Below are positions 24,183 to 34,164 of a DNA stretch of 64,000 nt, one piece after another. The translations under genes and the position numbers were made by a program. Origin of the DNA: Cladopsammia gracilis (taxonomy: Eukaryota; Cnidaria; Anthozoa; Scleractinia; Dendrophylliidae); the NCBI GenBank assembly GCA_022457155.1, contig JAJGOT010000049.1, positions 994,001 through 1,058,000 on the forward strand, in the 5' to 3' direction. The notes under the pieces were generated by a model. The model searched no databases, was not told the origin of the DNA, and saw only the letters and a list, made by a program, of their open reading frames with translations. Position 1 is the stretch's first letter. Every line of letters begins with the position of its first letter.

Positions 24183-24455
24183 CCTGTGAACTTTCCTAGA
24201 CAAGATATGTTAACCTGATTTAGATTTCTGTTTGGGTAATAAACGTACCTTCAATTCAGTTGTGTCTTATTTCAGTGATTTTTTTTTTCTCCTACTTAGT
24301 AAGAAATTCGATAGTCTCAGAGTTCTGATAGCTTTGAAAACAGGGTCTCTAGTTACCCTCCCAGGATTACTGGGTCGGAGCTGTCATCTCTCTGCTGACT
24401 ACTTTGGGGTTTCACCCGTGGGAATAATGCCTTCTGTTCTTGATGTTTTCCCTAG

Positions 24456-26712
24456 GAAATCATTTCGTGGGTTTGGGAGTATGACGAAAACTTCGATAAC
24501 AATATCACTCATGGACTATCTGGAGTGAATGCAATTCAATGGGTAGATTCCATGGGGAACCCCACAGTGGTCAGCGGCGAGATGGCAGCGCGTGAACTAG
24601 GGCAAAAAGTCACGCGTGTGGAACAAGGCGAGGTTATTGGGGATGTAAATGAGTTGTCCTTCCGAGACCCTAGTAATTTTAGAGCTGGAGAGCTTCACGC
24701 TCACTATTCGTTTTGGGAGGAAGTTGCGGAGCGATGCCCTGAAGTGGCGGCTCAAACCGATGTCTTGGATTGGATCAAAAATCAAGTTTCTATTTTTCCG
24801 TACTTTCGACATTTCAAGGGCTCGTTTAAAGGCGAACAGTACGACTCCGACCGCCCACCCCACAAGCTGTTTAGAAACAACATGTCATGCAAACCTTTTG
24901 TCCGCTTTGTGCAGGAAACTTTGATTAGTCGTCTGGGGACTGGGGCGATATCTTTGGTAGGGAGAGTTGGAGAGGTGGCTCCGCCGCACATTGTACTACC
25001 CCTGACTGTTGAGCCGTCAAAGCCCCGCCTCTGTCATGACGCACGCTATTTGAATCTCTGGATGAAGGACAATCCTTTCACTCTAGATACCCTTAATGAC
25101 TTGCCTCGTTATGTAACGGAAGATTCGTTTCAAACTGTGTTGGATGATAAGTCTGGGTATGATCACATTCTGCTTACAGAGAGTAGCCGTCCGTTCTTTG
25201 GTATACAATGGGGTGGCTGGTTTTTTACGTACAATACCTTGCCTTTTGGTTGGAAGGTTTCTCCTTTTATTTACCACACGACAGGTCTCTTAGCAACTGG
25301 TTTTTTTTCGTTCAATTGGCATTCCATGCCTACTTTACATTGACGATCGTCACAATGGTCAACTTCAAGTATCGTTTGAGAAAGGGGAATACGCTACCTT
25401 CAGTTCGGCAGGTGAACACAATTATGCAGCTGCTAAGTCTGCCATTTTCCTGATCGCCTACTATTTAATTGGACTGGGTTATTTTCTTGGTCTTTCGAAA
25501 TCTATTCTCATCCCAGCAAAGATTGTCCCGTATCTTGGATTTATGGCTGATTCTTCGACACAAATGTTTCATCTGATTCCAGAGAAGAAGGATAAATTTA
25601 TTACCCTTATTCATAAGACACTTGAGTCATCTTATGTCTCAGTTAAAACGTTGCAACGCCTTGTGGGGAAATGTGTCTCCTTCGCTAGAGCAGTGCCGGC
25701 AGCGAAGCTCTTTACAAGAGAAATGAATGCTGCAATCTCAAAGGGCTTACGTTCCCAGAAGCCGATTTTGTTACGAGGTGCTCTGCGAGAAGAGATCGCG
25801 CATTGGCTGTTCCTTGAAAATTGGGATGACCCAATACCATGGCGCGATGAACGCCATATTCAAGTTTCTGTGGCAACGGATGCATCCTCCTCGGGATGGG
25901 GGGCTACGATTGTTTCTCCAAATCACCGTCAGGTTTTTGATTATTGGTCTCAGGAAGAGTGCACATGGGACATTGCAACAAAGGAAGCCATGGCGATTAA
26001 TAAGATGCTATTATCGTGCTCGGATGAAGTCCGTAATGCGCGTGTCGATGTGCATGTTGACAATCAGGCGGTTATTCACGCATGGAACAATCCGGGTGGA
26101 AGGAGTGCACAACTAAACAATGCCATGAAGGTGTTATTTTCAACGACTGCTGCTCTGAATGTCTTGTTGCATCTTTTGTATGTCCGATCTGCAGATAATC
26201 CGGCAGATGGTCCCTCTCGACACAGATCTTCTTCGGATTACTGCCTGGCAGATAGTATGTGGCAAAAAGTTCAGCGAGAATTTGGGGGCTCTACGGGGCA
26301 CACGTTTGATCTGATGTCGTTGGATTCCAACGTACAAAAGGACTGGTCTGGGAACAGTCTTCCTCACTTTACTCCGGTCTCTTCCCCAGGGTCTGCGGGT
26401 GTTAACTTCTTTGCCCAGGATCTGACAGCATTCGGGCCTCTCATGCAATGCCCATATGTTTTTCCACCTCCAGTCTTGGTTGGTCCAGTCCTACGCTATT
26501 TACGAAGGATGAAGCAAGCATGCACAATCGCTGTTTTGGACAGCTACCCTAAAAAATATTGGTGGCCTTTATTACATGGTCATGCAAACAAAGCAGTGAA
26601 AATGGCTTCTACAGGGGATGACCATGTACTTCTTGTACCTTCGAATCAAGGTTGGATCCCACGCCCAGGCGGAATCCCGGGAGATCTTTGGGTGTTCTCG
26701 GTTGTTTTTTAG
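24456..26712 (+). CDS. pol: DIRS-1 reverse transcriptase-RNase H (one frameshift)
   Basis: The frame opens right after TTTTCCCTAG (24446-24455). RT blocks: PSKPRLCHDARYLN, LDDKSGYDHI (motif A Asp), FGIQWGGWFF, LPFGWKVSPFIYH, then LYIDDRHNG (catalytic YIDD). RNase H follows: VATDASSSGWGA, TKEAMAI, VDVHVDNQAVIHAWN, NPADGPSR. The conserved post-RNase H block (HFTPVSSPGSAGVN, YVFPPPVLVGP) ends at TAG 26710-26712. One +1 shift occurs in a T8 run at about 25301-25308, just before motif C; otherwise both frames are open. The protein copies spliced or unspliced element RNA into DNA. The first ATG is 24552, or expression may start by splicing. Confidence 0.9.
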
Positions 26713-26766
26713 ACGTTTTCTACTGAACTTAGATTGATTTTTGTTCTTATATTCTCCGTTGTTTAG

Positions 26767-28134
26767 GAGCTCCCTTTGGTGGCCAAACTATTTGTACCAT
26801 CTGTTCGCTGTCCTGTCTGTAGTCGGGCTAATGACAGTGACTTCAGATTTTGCCAGTACTGTGGTTACAAGAGAAAGATTTTTTCCTCAGGGAAGAAGAG
26901 TGATACATTAAAAGTTGATCTTGATTCTTTAGATAAACGGTTACAGCAATTATTGAATTTTGATCAGGCCACTAGTTATTCGAAACAAAAGGATTCCCTA
27001 CAAAAGGAATTAGAAACCTTTTTATCAGCCCTGCCAGGACAAGTGTCCTTAGCTACTGTTTCTCCCCGGGATATATGCCGTTTTCTCATTTTCAAGGATA
27101 AGGATGGTCGAACGCAGATCCATCACAATGGTTGCAAATTTGTTGGGCAACGGGGTAAACAAACTTGTGGTTGTCCTTTCCGATTATCTTATAAAACCGT
27201 AGATTCTTATATTGGAAAACTAAGATCTATTTTTCACGCCATTGGGAGGGAGGGTGAATGGGATAAAAGGCTGGGATTAGGCAATCCTGCAGCAGATAAA
27301 TCCGTTAAGGATTATCTTCGTGTGGTGACTGCGGAGCAATTAAGGGCAAGGGTAACCCCTAAGCAGGCGACGCCTTTCTTTATTGACAAACTTACCCAGC
27401 TTTCTCTTTTCTTGGAAAAGCGCCTGGTACAATCCATTAATAAGCCGTTGCAATGTTTCATTATCGCTCGGGACCAGGCCTACTTCAAAACAGTTTTCTT
27501 CAGTGGTGATCGCCCCGGGGACTTGGGCCAAGTTAAGGTAGCTGAAATTTTGCGTTTTCCCAATGATGATGGGTTTTTGTTTAATCATGTGTGGGGGAAA
27601 ACCCTAAGGGATGGTGACTCGAATGTTTTTGGAATAAGAAGAAATCCACAATCCGTTATTTGTCCCATTAGAGGCATTGAACGTTATGTTGATATTGCTC
27701 GGGGAATGCAGGTTGACCTTACCCGCGGCTATTTATTCCGCCCAACAACACCTGATGGTGGGATATCGGATGCCCCCCTTACTTCAGCTACTGCAGAGGC
27801 CCGACTTAAATTTTATTTAAATGAAATGGGGGAGAATGACGGCGAAACGTTGCATGGGTTTCGATCAGGGTGCGCAATAACCTTAGCTCTGTCAGGGGCA
27901 GAATTAACAGAGATAATGGATCATGTTGGGTGGAACCGCAGGCACACTGCTTTACATTACCTACAGTTAGCGAAAGTACTGAACCCTTTTGGGGCTTCTG
28001 CTAAACTAGCGTCCAGTGAAGTGATGAATGTTAATAATACATGGACGGACATGAATGAACTGAAGCGCTTCCTTTGCGCTTTTCCATCTATTAGTTCACA
28101 GAAGAGACCTTTTCAGACTGATAAGCAAGATTAG
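26767..28134 (+). CDS. DIRS-1 tyrosine recombinase, intact
   Basis: A 455-codon open frame starting right after a pyrimidine-rich TAG (26764-26766). N-terminal zinc ribbon CPVCSRAND...FCQYCGYK; a second Cys/His patch around HHNGCKF...CGCPF; then a core-binding helical region. Catalytic set: Arg in SGDRPGDLGQ, HGFRSG, DHVGWNRRH, and Tyr in ALHYLQLAKV. The enzyme integrates element DNA by site-specific strand exchange in place of a DDE integrase. No ATG occurs in frame until 27706 (about 313 codons in), so initiation must come from elsewhere: splicing to an upstream exon, or a non-AUG start. Confidence 0.93.
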   Translation, partial: ELPLVAKLFVPSVRCPVCSRANDSDFRFCQYCGYKRKIFSSGKKSDTLKVDLDSLDKRLQQLLNFDQATSYSKQKDSLQKELETFLSALPGQVSLATVSPRDICRFLIFKDKDGRTQIHHNGCKFVGQRGKQTCGCPFRLSYKTVDSYIGKLRSIFHAIGREGEWDKRLGLGNPAADKSVKDYLRVVTAEQLRARVTPKQATPFFIDKLTQLSLFLEKRLVQSINKPLQCFIIARDQAYFKTVFFSGDRPGDLGQVKVAEILRFPNDDGFLFNHVWGKTLRDGDSNVFGIRRNPQSVICPIRGIERYVDIARGMQVDLTRGYLFRPTTPDGGISDAPLTSATAEARLKFYLNEMGENDGETLHGFRSGCAITLALSGAELTEIMDHVGWNRRHTALHYLQLAKVLNPFGASAKLASSEVMNVNNTWTDMNELKRFLCAFPSISSQKRPFQTDKQD

Positions 28135-28241
28135 CTATGTAATAGACGTTTTTTGATCTACCAATATACTGTTTTGGGTAGGTTTGGGAGTTGTAAGGTT
28201 TGGGGTATTCATAGATAAATTGATGTTTGTTGTAAGTAAGA

Positions 28242-28271
28242 AATAAAGGAAAGAGCTTGTCATGAAATAAA
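28242..28271 (+). terminator. Poly(A) signals of DIRS-1
   Basis: Two AATAAA hexamers, 28242-28247 and 28266-28271, lie just before B1 and after the recombinase stop. Confidence 0.5.
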
Positions 28272-28277
28272 GTTGAA

Positions 28278-28613
28278 CAGTATGGCGTGAGTGGCGCTGA
28301 GCAATATTATTTCCCATATCTTATTTCAACTGAGCATGAATAGAGTGTTATGAAATAGATTACTATTCATAACACTCCTAATGATATGCGAAACTGAAAT
28401 ACATTAAATTAACACATCCTTTGCGATTCAATGCACGCAGGCATGTGCAGAAGGGTGTCCTAAGGGTATAAATACTGAGTCAAAGCAGAATAGCACTCCT
28501 TTCGTGCTTAGTCTCAGCCAGCGGAGCAGTATGGCTTAGACCGCTGAGCAATATTATTTCCCATATCTTATTTCAACTGAGCATGAATAGAGTGTTATGA
28601 AATAGATTACTAT
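28278..28613 (+). repeat. DIRS-1 right end: B1-A2-B2
   Basis: B1 28278-28366 and B2 28527-28613 share CAGTATGGC...GATTACTAT; A2 28363-28529 repeats A1. The fused B1A2 block matches the circle junction expected for split-direct-repeat DIRS elements. After B2 the sequence changes at TAT/AAAGTC. Confidence 0.9.
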
Positions 28614-28739
28614 AAAGTCACTGCACCTGACGTATTAATATTAATTATCAAAATCTCAACTGACACAACAAATGGTGACTGAATCTTTAATATTCTTTCA
28701 ACAAACTTTGAACTTCACATGTGCCGCATCTAATGCAAA

Positions 28740-30990
28740 CAAGGAGCCCGATGGGCTTCGAAACTGGCTCGTTTGGTCCCAGTTTCCACCCGGTTTCATT
28801 TTAGAGTTCGCAATATACATCTAGAATCTATCAACATGCACAGTCCAGTCCACATTTACATTTACATTACACAGCCCGCTTCAAGCACTCCTTGGGGACG
28901 GACCATTTTATTGTTAAGGTGGTGGTGGGGGGGGGGGGGGGGGGGGGTGAGGTTGGGCAATTAGTAAAAACAAAATTCCTGCACAGCAAAAGTAAAGAAA
29001 TAAAAAGTAATGCACGCGAGCCAAAGGAAAAGCAGTTTAATATGGAACAATCCCGAAAAAAAATTCTTGCACAACATCAAGACGACAAAAACAAAATTCA
29101 TGATCAGAAAAATTGCCCAACACCGCCCCTCCCCCCCCCCCCCCCCCCCCAAAACAAAAATAAAATAAAATCGTATATCCCTTAGTAGGCTACAATTTCA
29201 GGTCTATATATATTTTTTTCTGATCGGCTCGGTACAGTTAGAAAAAACACAAGTTCAGAACTTTGTATATTATTTTCACTTTAAAATGCTTGAAACCACC
29301 TACTACAAGGAATCAGGATTGTTTAAAGACAGGCATTTTGGAGAATCGGTGATGGGGTTTCGAATAAATTAACAATATCAACATGATCGATCAAATGATA
29401 AACAGCAGACCATAGCGTGACATAAATACGAGATGTGTGGAGTTTCAACGTGACTCCGGCCATGACGTAATGCTTGAGAATTGTTTACTCAGCAGACGTG
29501 CCGGGACGTGATTTGTTCAACGATTTATTCGATCTAAACTCAACTGTTCACAATTGATTTGGTTACAAAAGTTCAACCCGCTTTCCTTTTACCAGAAATA
29601 GAACACATCCGAAAATCACAGCGAATTAATGTTTAACAATTCCGTCGAAATTAGAACGGTAAATATTTCAATTGTAGTTGCTTAATTATTGGTTACAGTT
29701 CGCAATACTACTTATGAAAACACAATAAAATCACACTCGGTAGCGATATACAAAGGATATAAATCGCAAAGCAGAGCCAAAAACATAAGTTTAGAACTTG
29801 TATATTTTTTTCGCTTTAAAATCCTTGAAACCACCTACAACAAGGAATCAGGATTGTTTAAACACGGGCATTTTGGAGAATCGGTGATAGGATTTCGAAT
29901 AAAAATGAACAATGTCAACATGATCGATCAAATTATTAACAGCTGACCATAGCGTGACATAAATTCGAGATGTTTGGAATTTCAACGTGACTCCATGGCG
30001 TAATGCTTGAGAATTGTTTACTCAGCAGTTGACGTGCCGGGACGTGTTTTATTCATTCGATCTAAACTCAACTGTTTGACAATTGATTTGGTTAGAAAAG
30101 TTCAACGCGCTTTCCTTTTACCAGAAATAGAACACATCCTGAAATCACAGCGATTTAATGTTTAACAATTCCGTCGAAATTAGAACGGTAAATATTTCAA
30201 TTGTAAATTGTCGTTTCGATGACATCACTGATTTCTGAAAACCGGAAGTAAACTAGGTACGGTGTTGGCCGCAGCAAAATCGATTCCCGGGGCAGGTGAC
30301 ACGACAGAAACAAGGAGCCCGTTGGGCTTCGAAACTGGCTCGTTTGGTCTCATTTTCCACCCGGTTTTCATTTTAGAGTCCACAATATACAATCTAGAGT
30401 CTATTAATATGCACAGTCCAGTCCACATTTACATTCCACAGTCCGCTTTACATTCCGCACTCTGCTTCAAGGAGGCTACAATTTCAGGTCTATATCTTTT
30501 TCTTTGAACTTTGTATTGTTTTTTTCGCTTTAAAATCCTTGAAACCACCTACTACAAGGAATCAGGATTGTTTTAACACAGGCACTTTGGAGAATCGGTG
30601 ATGGGGTTTCGATTAAATTAACAATATCAACATGATCGATCAAATAGCGTGACATAAATACGAGATGTGCGGAATTTGAACGTGACTCCACGGAGTAATG
30701 CTTGAGAATATTGTTTACTCAGCAGTTCTGTGACCTGCCGGGACGTGTTTTTTTTTATTACGTGATTTGGTTAGAAAAATTCAACTCGCTTTCCTTTTAC
30801 CAGAAATAGATCGCATCCGAAAATCACAGAGATTTAATTTTTAACAATTCCGTCGACATTAGAACGGTAAATATTTGAATTATAGTTGCCGACATCACTG
30901 ATTACGCCATTTCTGAAAACCGGAAGTGAACTAGGTACGGTGTTGGCCGCAGCAAAAGCGATTCCCGGGGCAGGTGACACGACAGAAAAA
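28740..30990 (+). repeat. Locally duplicated repeat block (three partial units)
   Basis: A GGAGCCCGWTGGGCTTCGAA block occurs at 28743 and 30316. A longer block starting CTTGAAACCACCTAC occurs at about 29290, 29823 and 30537, each running through GAATCAGGATTGTTT, GAGAATCGGTGATRGG and CGTGCCGGGACGTG. ACCGGAAGTRAACTAGGTAC with GGCAGGTGACACGACAGAAA occurs at about 30240-30310 and 30918-30985. No coding sequence. Confidence 0.8.
28915..29152. repeat. Poly-G/poly-C-ended inverted repeat
   Basis: A G run followed by GAGGTTGGGCAATT and, inverted, AATTGCCCAACACCGCCCCT followed by a C run; inner ACAAAATTC blocks also pair. It resembles a small foldback MITE inserted in the duplicated block. Confidence 0.6.
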
Positions 30991-31002
30991 AAAAAAAAAA
31001 AA

Positions 31003-31043
31003 GAGGGTATTCTAAGAACTGACTCGTCGAAGCGACGAGCCAG

Positions 31044-31076
<33 letters not shown>

Positions 31077-31172
31077 GTATTTTAAGAACTGACTCGTCGC
31101 AGAGCGACGAGCCAGTTAAAAAAAAAAAAGGGTATTTTAAGAACTGACTCGCCGCAGAGCGGCGAGCCAGTT
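31003..31172 (+). repeat. Three poly(A)-separated hairpin units
   Basis: Units each read GGGTATTYTAAG then a 13-bp-arm hairpin: 31017-31045, 31087-31117 and 31142-31172, with A runs between. Units 1-2 pair CTCGTCG with CGACGAG; unit 3 pairs CTCGCCG with CGGCGAG, a compensatory change. The poly(A) spacers suggest tandem retroposed short RNAs. Confidence 0.8.
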
Positions 31173-31179
31173 AATGAGA

Positions 31180-32590
31180 AAACTCCGTTGTTCTTGCTCA
31201 TTTACATTAGATTCGGCACATGCGAAGTTCAAAGTTTGAACCGGGCCTAATTCGATTGCATTAGACAGTGGATTTACTTTTTCGTAAAATTAACGTTAAT
31301 GTCCCTTTTCAGTAGTCATTGAACGGCAAATATCAACAAGGAACGTAACTAAACAAAAGTGAAGCGACTATAATGTAACCACTATCCAAGTGTTGAATTT
31401 TTGCGTTCAGCTGAAACCACGTGAGTTCATCGCAGGAATTCTCTGTCGCTAAACAGCAAAAATCATACACCACTTACCAAGCGAGTTGTCTTTAGAATAG
31501 CTCTGTTTGGCAGGTTCCTCTTTTCATCTTCAGAATTTTCGGCTATCAAAATGTACGACAACAACAAGCAATGTTGACTCCTTGAGCCAGAGCTCATATG
31601 AGACAAAAGCTGTTTTTTTCGTATGCTAATTTCTTTCTTACGCAACGGATTTTTTCAATTTCGTTTGTTTTGAGCACGAACTGCACGTGCTGTGCTTCAA
31701 CTTCCTGGCAATTTGCATACGGTACACATTTGTATACGAACACACAATGCTACTTCCTAGCGTTCCTACATGTACTCTGAATTCCATTGTGCCATTCTAA
31801 CAAAGGAGACTTGAATAATCACATCCCGGTGAGGCTGAGCCTGCACGTAAAAGATTATTATCATGCTATTTTTCATTGTTTCTGGAGTGGCCGATTTTTT
31901 TCCATGCGATTGTCCTTTCGACTCCGACGGAGTTGATTTAACCTTCATACGTTCTTTTTTTTACGTCCACCTTGATTATCTTGCCTCGTGAGAACATTGT
32001 CAAGTACCAGACCACAGTTAGATAAAACCTTAGTAGCGCTCTCTCGAGAAAACAAGGCATCAGTTCCTAAACCGACAACTTATCCAGATTAAAATTATTA
32101 TTTCCACAGTCAAAAAACTTTCGAAATGCCGACCGAGTATATGATAGAAATCTGCATCCCTGCAAAGCTCTGACTGCAACGACTTCTTCAGTATCCTCAG
32201 AGGTATTGAGACACCTAAGCCGCGAAACCGGGAACGGAAACAATACTACAAATTCATGATACAGTTTAAAATTGCCTGCAGCCTAAAATGTCTAAAATGA
32301 AGTCAACATACAGCTATGCAAACTGTCAAGCAAAACAAAAACGGTACGTTTTTGAAATTAAGAATACCAGTACATTTAGCAGTGCCCGGTCAATCCTCGT
32401 GTGTTTGGCCTTGTTTACAAAAAGGTAACTCTAGCTGTCGAGAAAAAGCTACGCCGGGCTTACAGGTCTTTACAGGCAAATTCACCGCCAAAAATAACTT
32501 CAAGCATCACGCTTTAGTGAATGTGCCGACACCTATAGAACGAATTGAATTTCATTGTAATAATATAATGGCTAATTGAATCACTTATAT
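31180..32590. other. No gene recognised
   Basis: AT-rich, with only short frames without recognisable domains (for example minus strand 31463-31645 and plus strand 32316-32579). 32590-32652 is a repeat block shared, inverted, with 20907-20950. Confidence 0.45.
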
Positions 32591-32644
32591 ATCCGGAAAA
32601 AAATCCTTCCGTTTCCGCGTTATTTCCGCTAAATCGGAAAACCC

Positions 32645-32870
32645 TAATAGAAATAATTCACGGTTTGAACGGGAATCAATAAATTAAATATTCAAAGCGA
32701 GTACAGAAAAAATGGTAGCTTTAATCAACGTGTCTTCCCCGTGTCTTGACTGATGGTGCAATGTGTGTCACGCAAAATTCGTTGAGGTGGTAGCGGTGCG
32801 TGACACGTTCAAAATAAACCATAAAACTTTCTTGCGCATGAGTAAAGGCTACTGGTAGCCTCTTGTCCTT
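32645..32870 (+). repeat. Interspersed repeat family R, copy 2
   Basis: Collinear with 1843-2080, ending in the AGGCTAC/GTAGCCT hairpin and TCTTG. It ends 10 bp before the first ATG of DIRS-2, so it may be the leader of that element. The other two copies have no ORF attached. Confidence 0.75.
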
Positions 32871-32880
32871 AGTATCGATC

Positions 32881-33465
32881 ATGGCTCTTCCTCCCGCTAA
32901 GGTTTTAATACTGGGGTATTCATTTATTAGACGTTTACACAGTTTTGTTGCGGCCAACCCAAATCTAGAGTATAATTTTTCTTTAAAGAATCGGGTCGCC
33001 ACGTTTAAATGGCACGGTGATGGCGGTCGCACCGTGGCCAAAACGCTGCTTCATGACATACAGGTTGTCACTTCATTTGCCCCAGACATAGTAATTTTGC
33101 AACTGGGAACCAATGATCTTTCTAACCTGGATCCATTAGTTGTGGGTTCCTCTATCGAGGAGCTCGTCAAAACCCTACATGATGATTACAATGTGAGGGT
33201 CGTGTGTGTATGCCAAACCCTTCGGGGATCCCAGCCAGTATTTAACGCTCGGGTCGGCTTGCTCAACAGATACCTAAAAGCCGTACTTGAGCCTATCCTT
33301 TACTCTTTTTTCTGGGGTCACAGGGGCTTTTGGAATACTACCACTGAATTTCTCGCTCGTGATGGCGTACATCTTAACAGGCTTGGGCAATTCAAATATT
33401 TCCGGAGTCTCAGGGGGGCCGTTTTGAGGTCTTTGCGTAGTTTTACGGCTACCGGCCCGTTTTAA
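32881..33465 (+). CDS. DIRS-2 SGNH-hydrolase-like ORF
   Basis: 194 residues from the ATG at 32881, intact. Block I VLILGYSFIRRL holds the Ser nucleophile (GYS in place of GDS); Gly in GDGGRTV; block III LQLGTNDLSN supplies the oxyanion Asn; block V RDGVHLNRLGQ supplies Asp and His. All catalytic positions of the SGNH/GDSL esterase fold are present. Esterase-like ORFs are known in some Ngaro/DIRS and CR1 retrotransposons, where their role is unsettled. Here it precedes gag as a separate ORF, about 700 bp upstream. It is the only intact ORF in this otherwise broken element. Confidence 0.85.
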   Translation: MALPPAKVLILGYSFIRRLHSFVAANPNLEYNFSLKNRVATFKWHGDGGRTVAKTLLHDIQVVTSFAPDIVILQLGTNDLSNLDPLVVGSSIEELVKTLHDDYNVRVVCVCQTLRGSQPVFNARVGLLNRYLKAVLEPILYSFFWGHRGFWNTTTEFLARDGVHLNRLGQFKYFRSLRGAVLRSLRSFTATGPF

Positions 33466-33685
33466 TTCCAGCATATTCGAAGCATGTGGACTGATACCGA
33501 TTTCATACATTTTTTATTCTGCTTGTAAATCCAAGCTGCTCAGAGCCATTTCATAGATTACATTTAATACCAAGCCGTGTTTTGATGCCTCGGAATTCAG
33601 CTATTTTACGGCTGCATTTAGCCGAATATATGTGTTATGCTGTTTCCGTTGGCTTATTGTTGTTGGCTTATCATGTGGCCACCTT

Positions 33686-33788
33686 GGTGCACAGTACATT
33701 AGTGTGCACCCATTTTATACATTGTTACGGTATGCACGGTCCATTAGCGTGCTTTGTATTATGCCGTTTGCACAGTCCCATACTGTGC
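33686..33788 (+). ncRNA. Three covarying hairpins in the DIRS-2 gag leader
   Basis: Hairpin 1: stem GGTGCACA/TGTGCACC, loop GTACATTAG (33686-33710). Hairpin 2: GCACG/CGTGC, loop GTCCATTAG (33734-33752). Hairpin 3: GCACA/TGTGC, loop GTCCCATAC (33770-33788). All loops are 9 nt, and the fifth stem pair changes A-T to G-C in hairpin 2. Similar spacing suggests a repeated RNA structure, perhaps for packaging or translation control of gag. That role is inference. Confidence 0.5.
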
Positions 33789-34164
33789 TTTTATTTTTAT
33801 ACCGGCTTTGGTTGTTTTTATTGCTTTCAGCTTACCGCTTGAGTGTACAACCCTTTTGATCGCCTATTTTTGTAGGTGTGTCCAATGCACTCGGTATTGC
33901 TGTCAGCATTGTTTTTGATATTTGCGGAATGGGCTTTGTTGTCAGTCCTCTATTTCACCTTTGTATCGGTATGTAGAGAGCCTTTTCCGGTTTTATTTTT
34001 ATTGTTTTTTTTTTTTTTTGCATACCGTCAATATTTGGCAGTCCCTTTATGATCTAATCTGGCACCTCTGGGACTCCTTTTAATCACTAGAAATTGTAAT
34101 CCCGACATATTATTGCATGAATATAGTTCGTATTGTACTCTCTTGCCTTATTGTATAGTTAATC

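Larger units (their letters stand above)
21373..28613 (+). mobile_element. DIRS-order retrotransposon DIRS-1, nearly intact, split direct repeats
   Basis: The structure is A1 (21373-21539) - ORFs - B1 (28278-28366) - A2 (28363-28529) - B2 (28527-28613), the PAT/Ngaro-type split-direct-repeat layout. A tyrosine recombinase can use it to integrate a circular intermediate without a target duplication. Both outer ends and the B1A2 junction share CTAT, the likely crossover core. Genes in order: gag (two exons), RT plus RNase H, tyrosine recombinase. A1 and A2 have equal length (167 bp) and match throughout, and coding damage is limited to one frameshift, so the copy looks young. Confidence 0.92.

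Noticed and set aside
33582..33859. Two overlapping Cys/Leu-rich frames before DIRS-2 gag
   Set aside because: They overlap each other across the hairpin leader and have no conserved motif; most likely chance frames.
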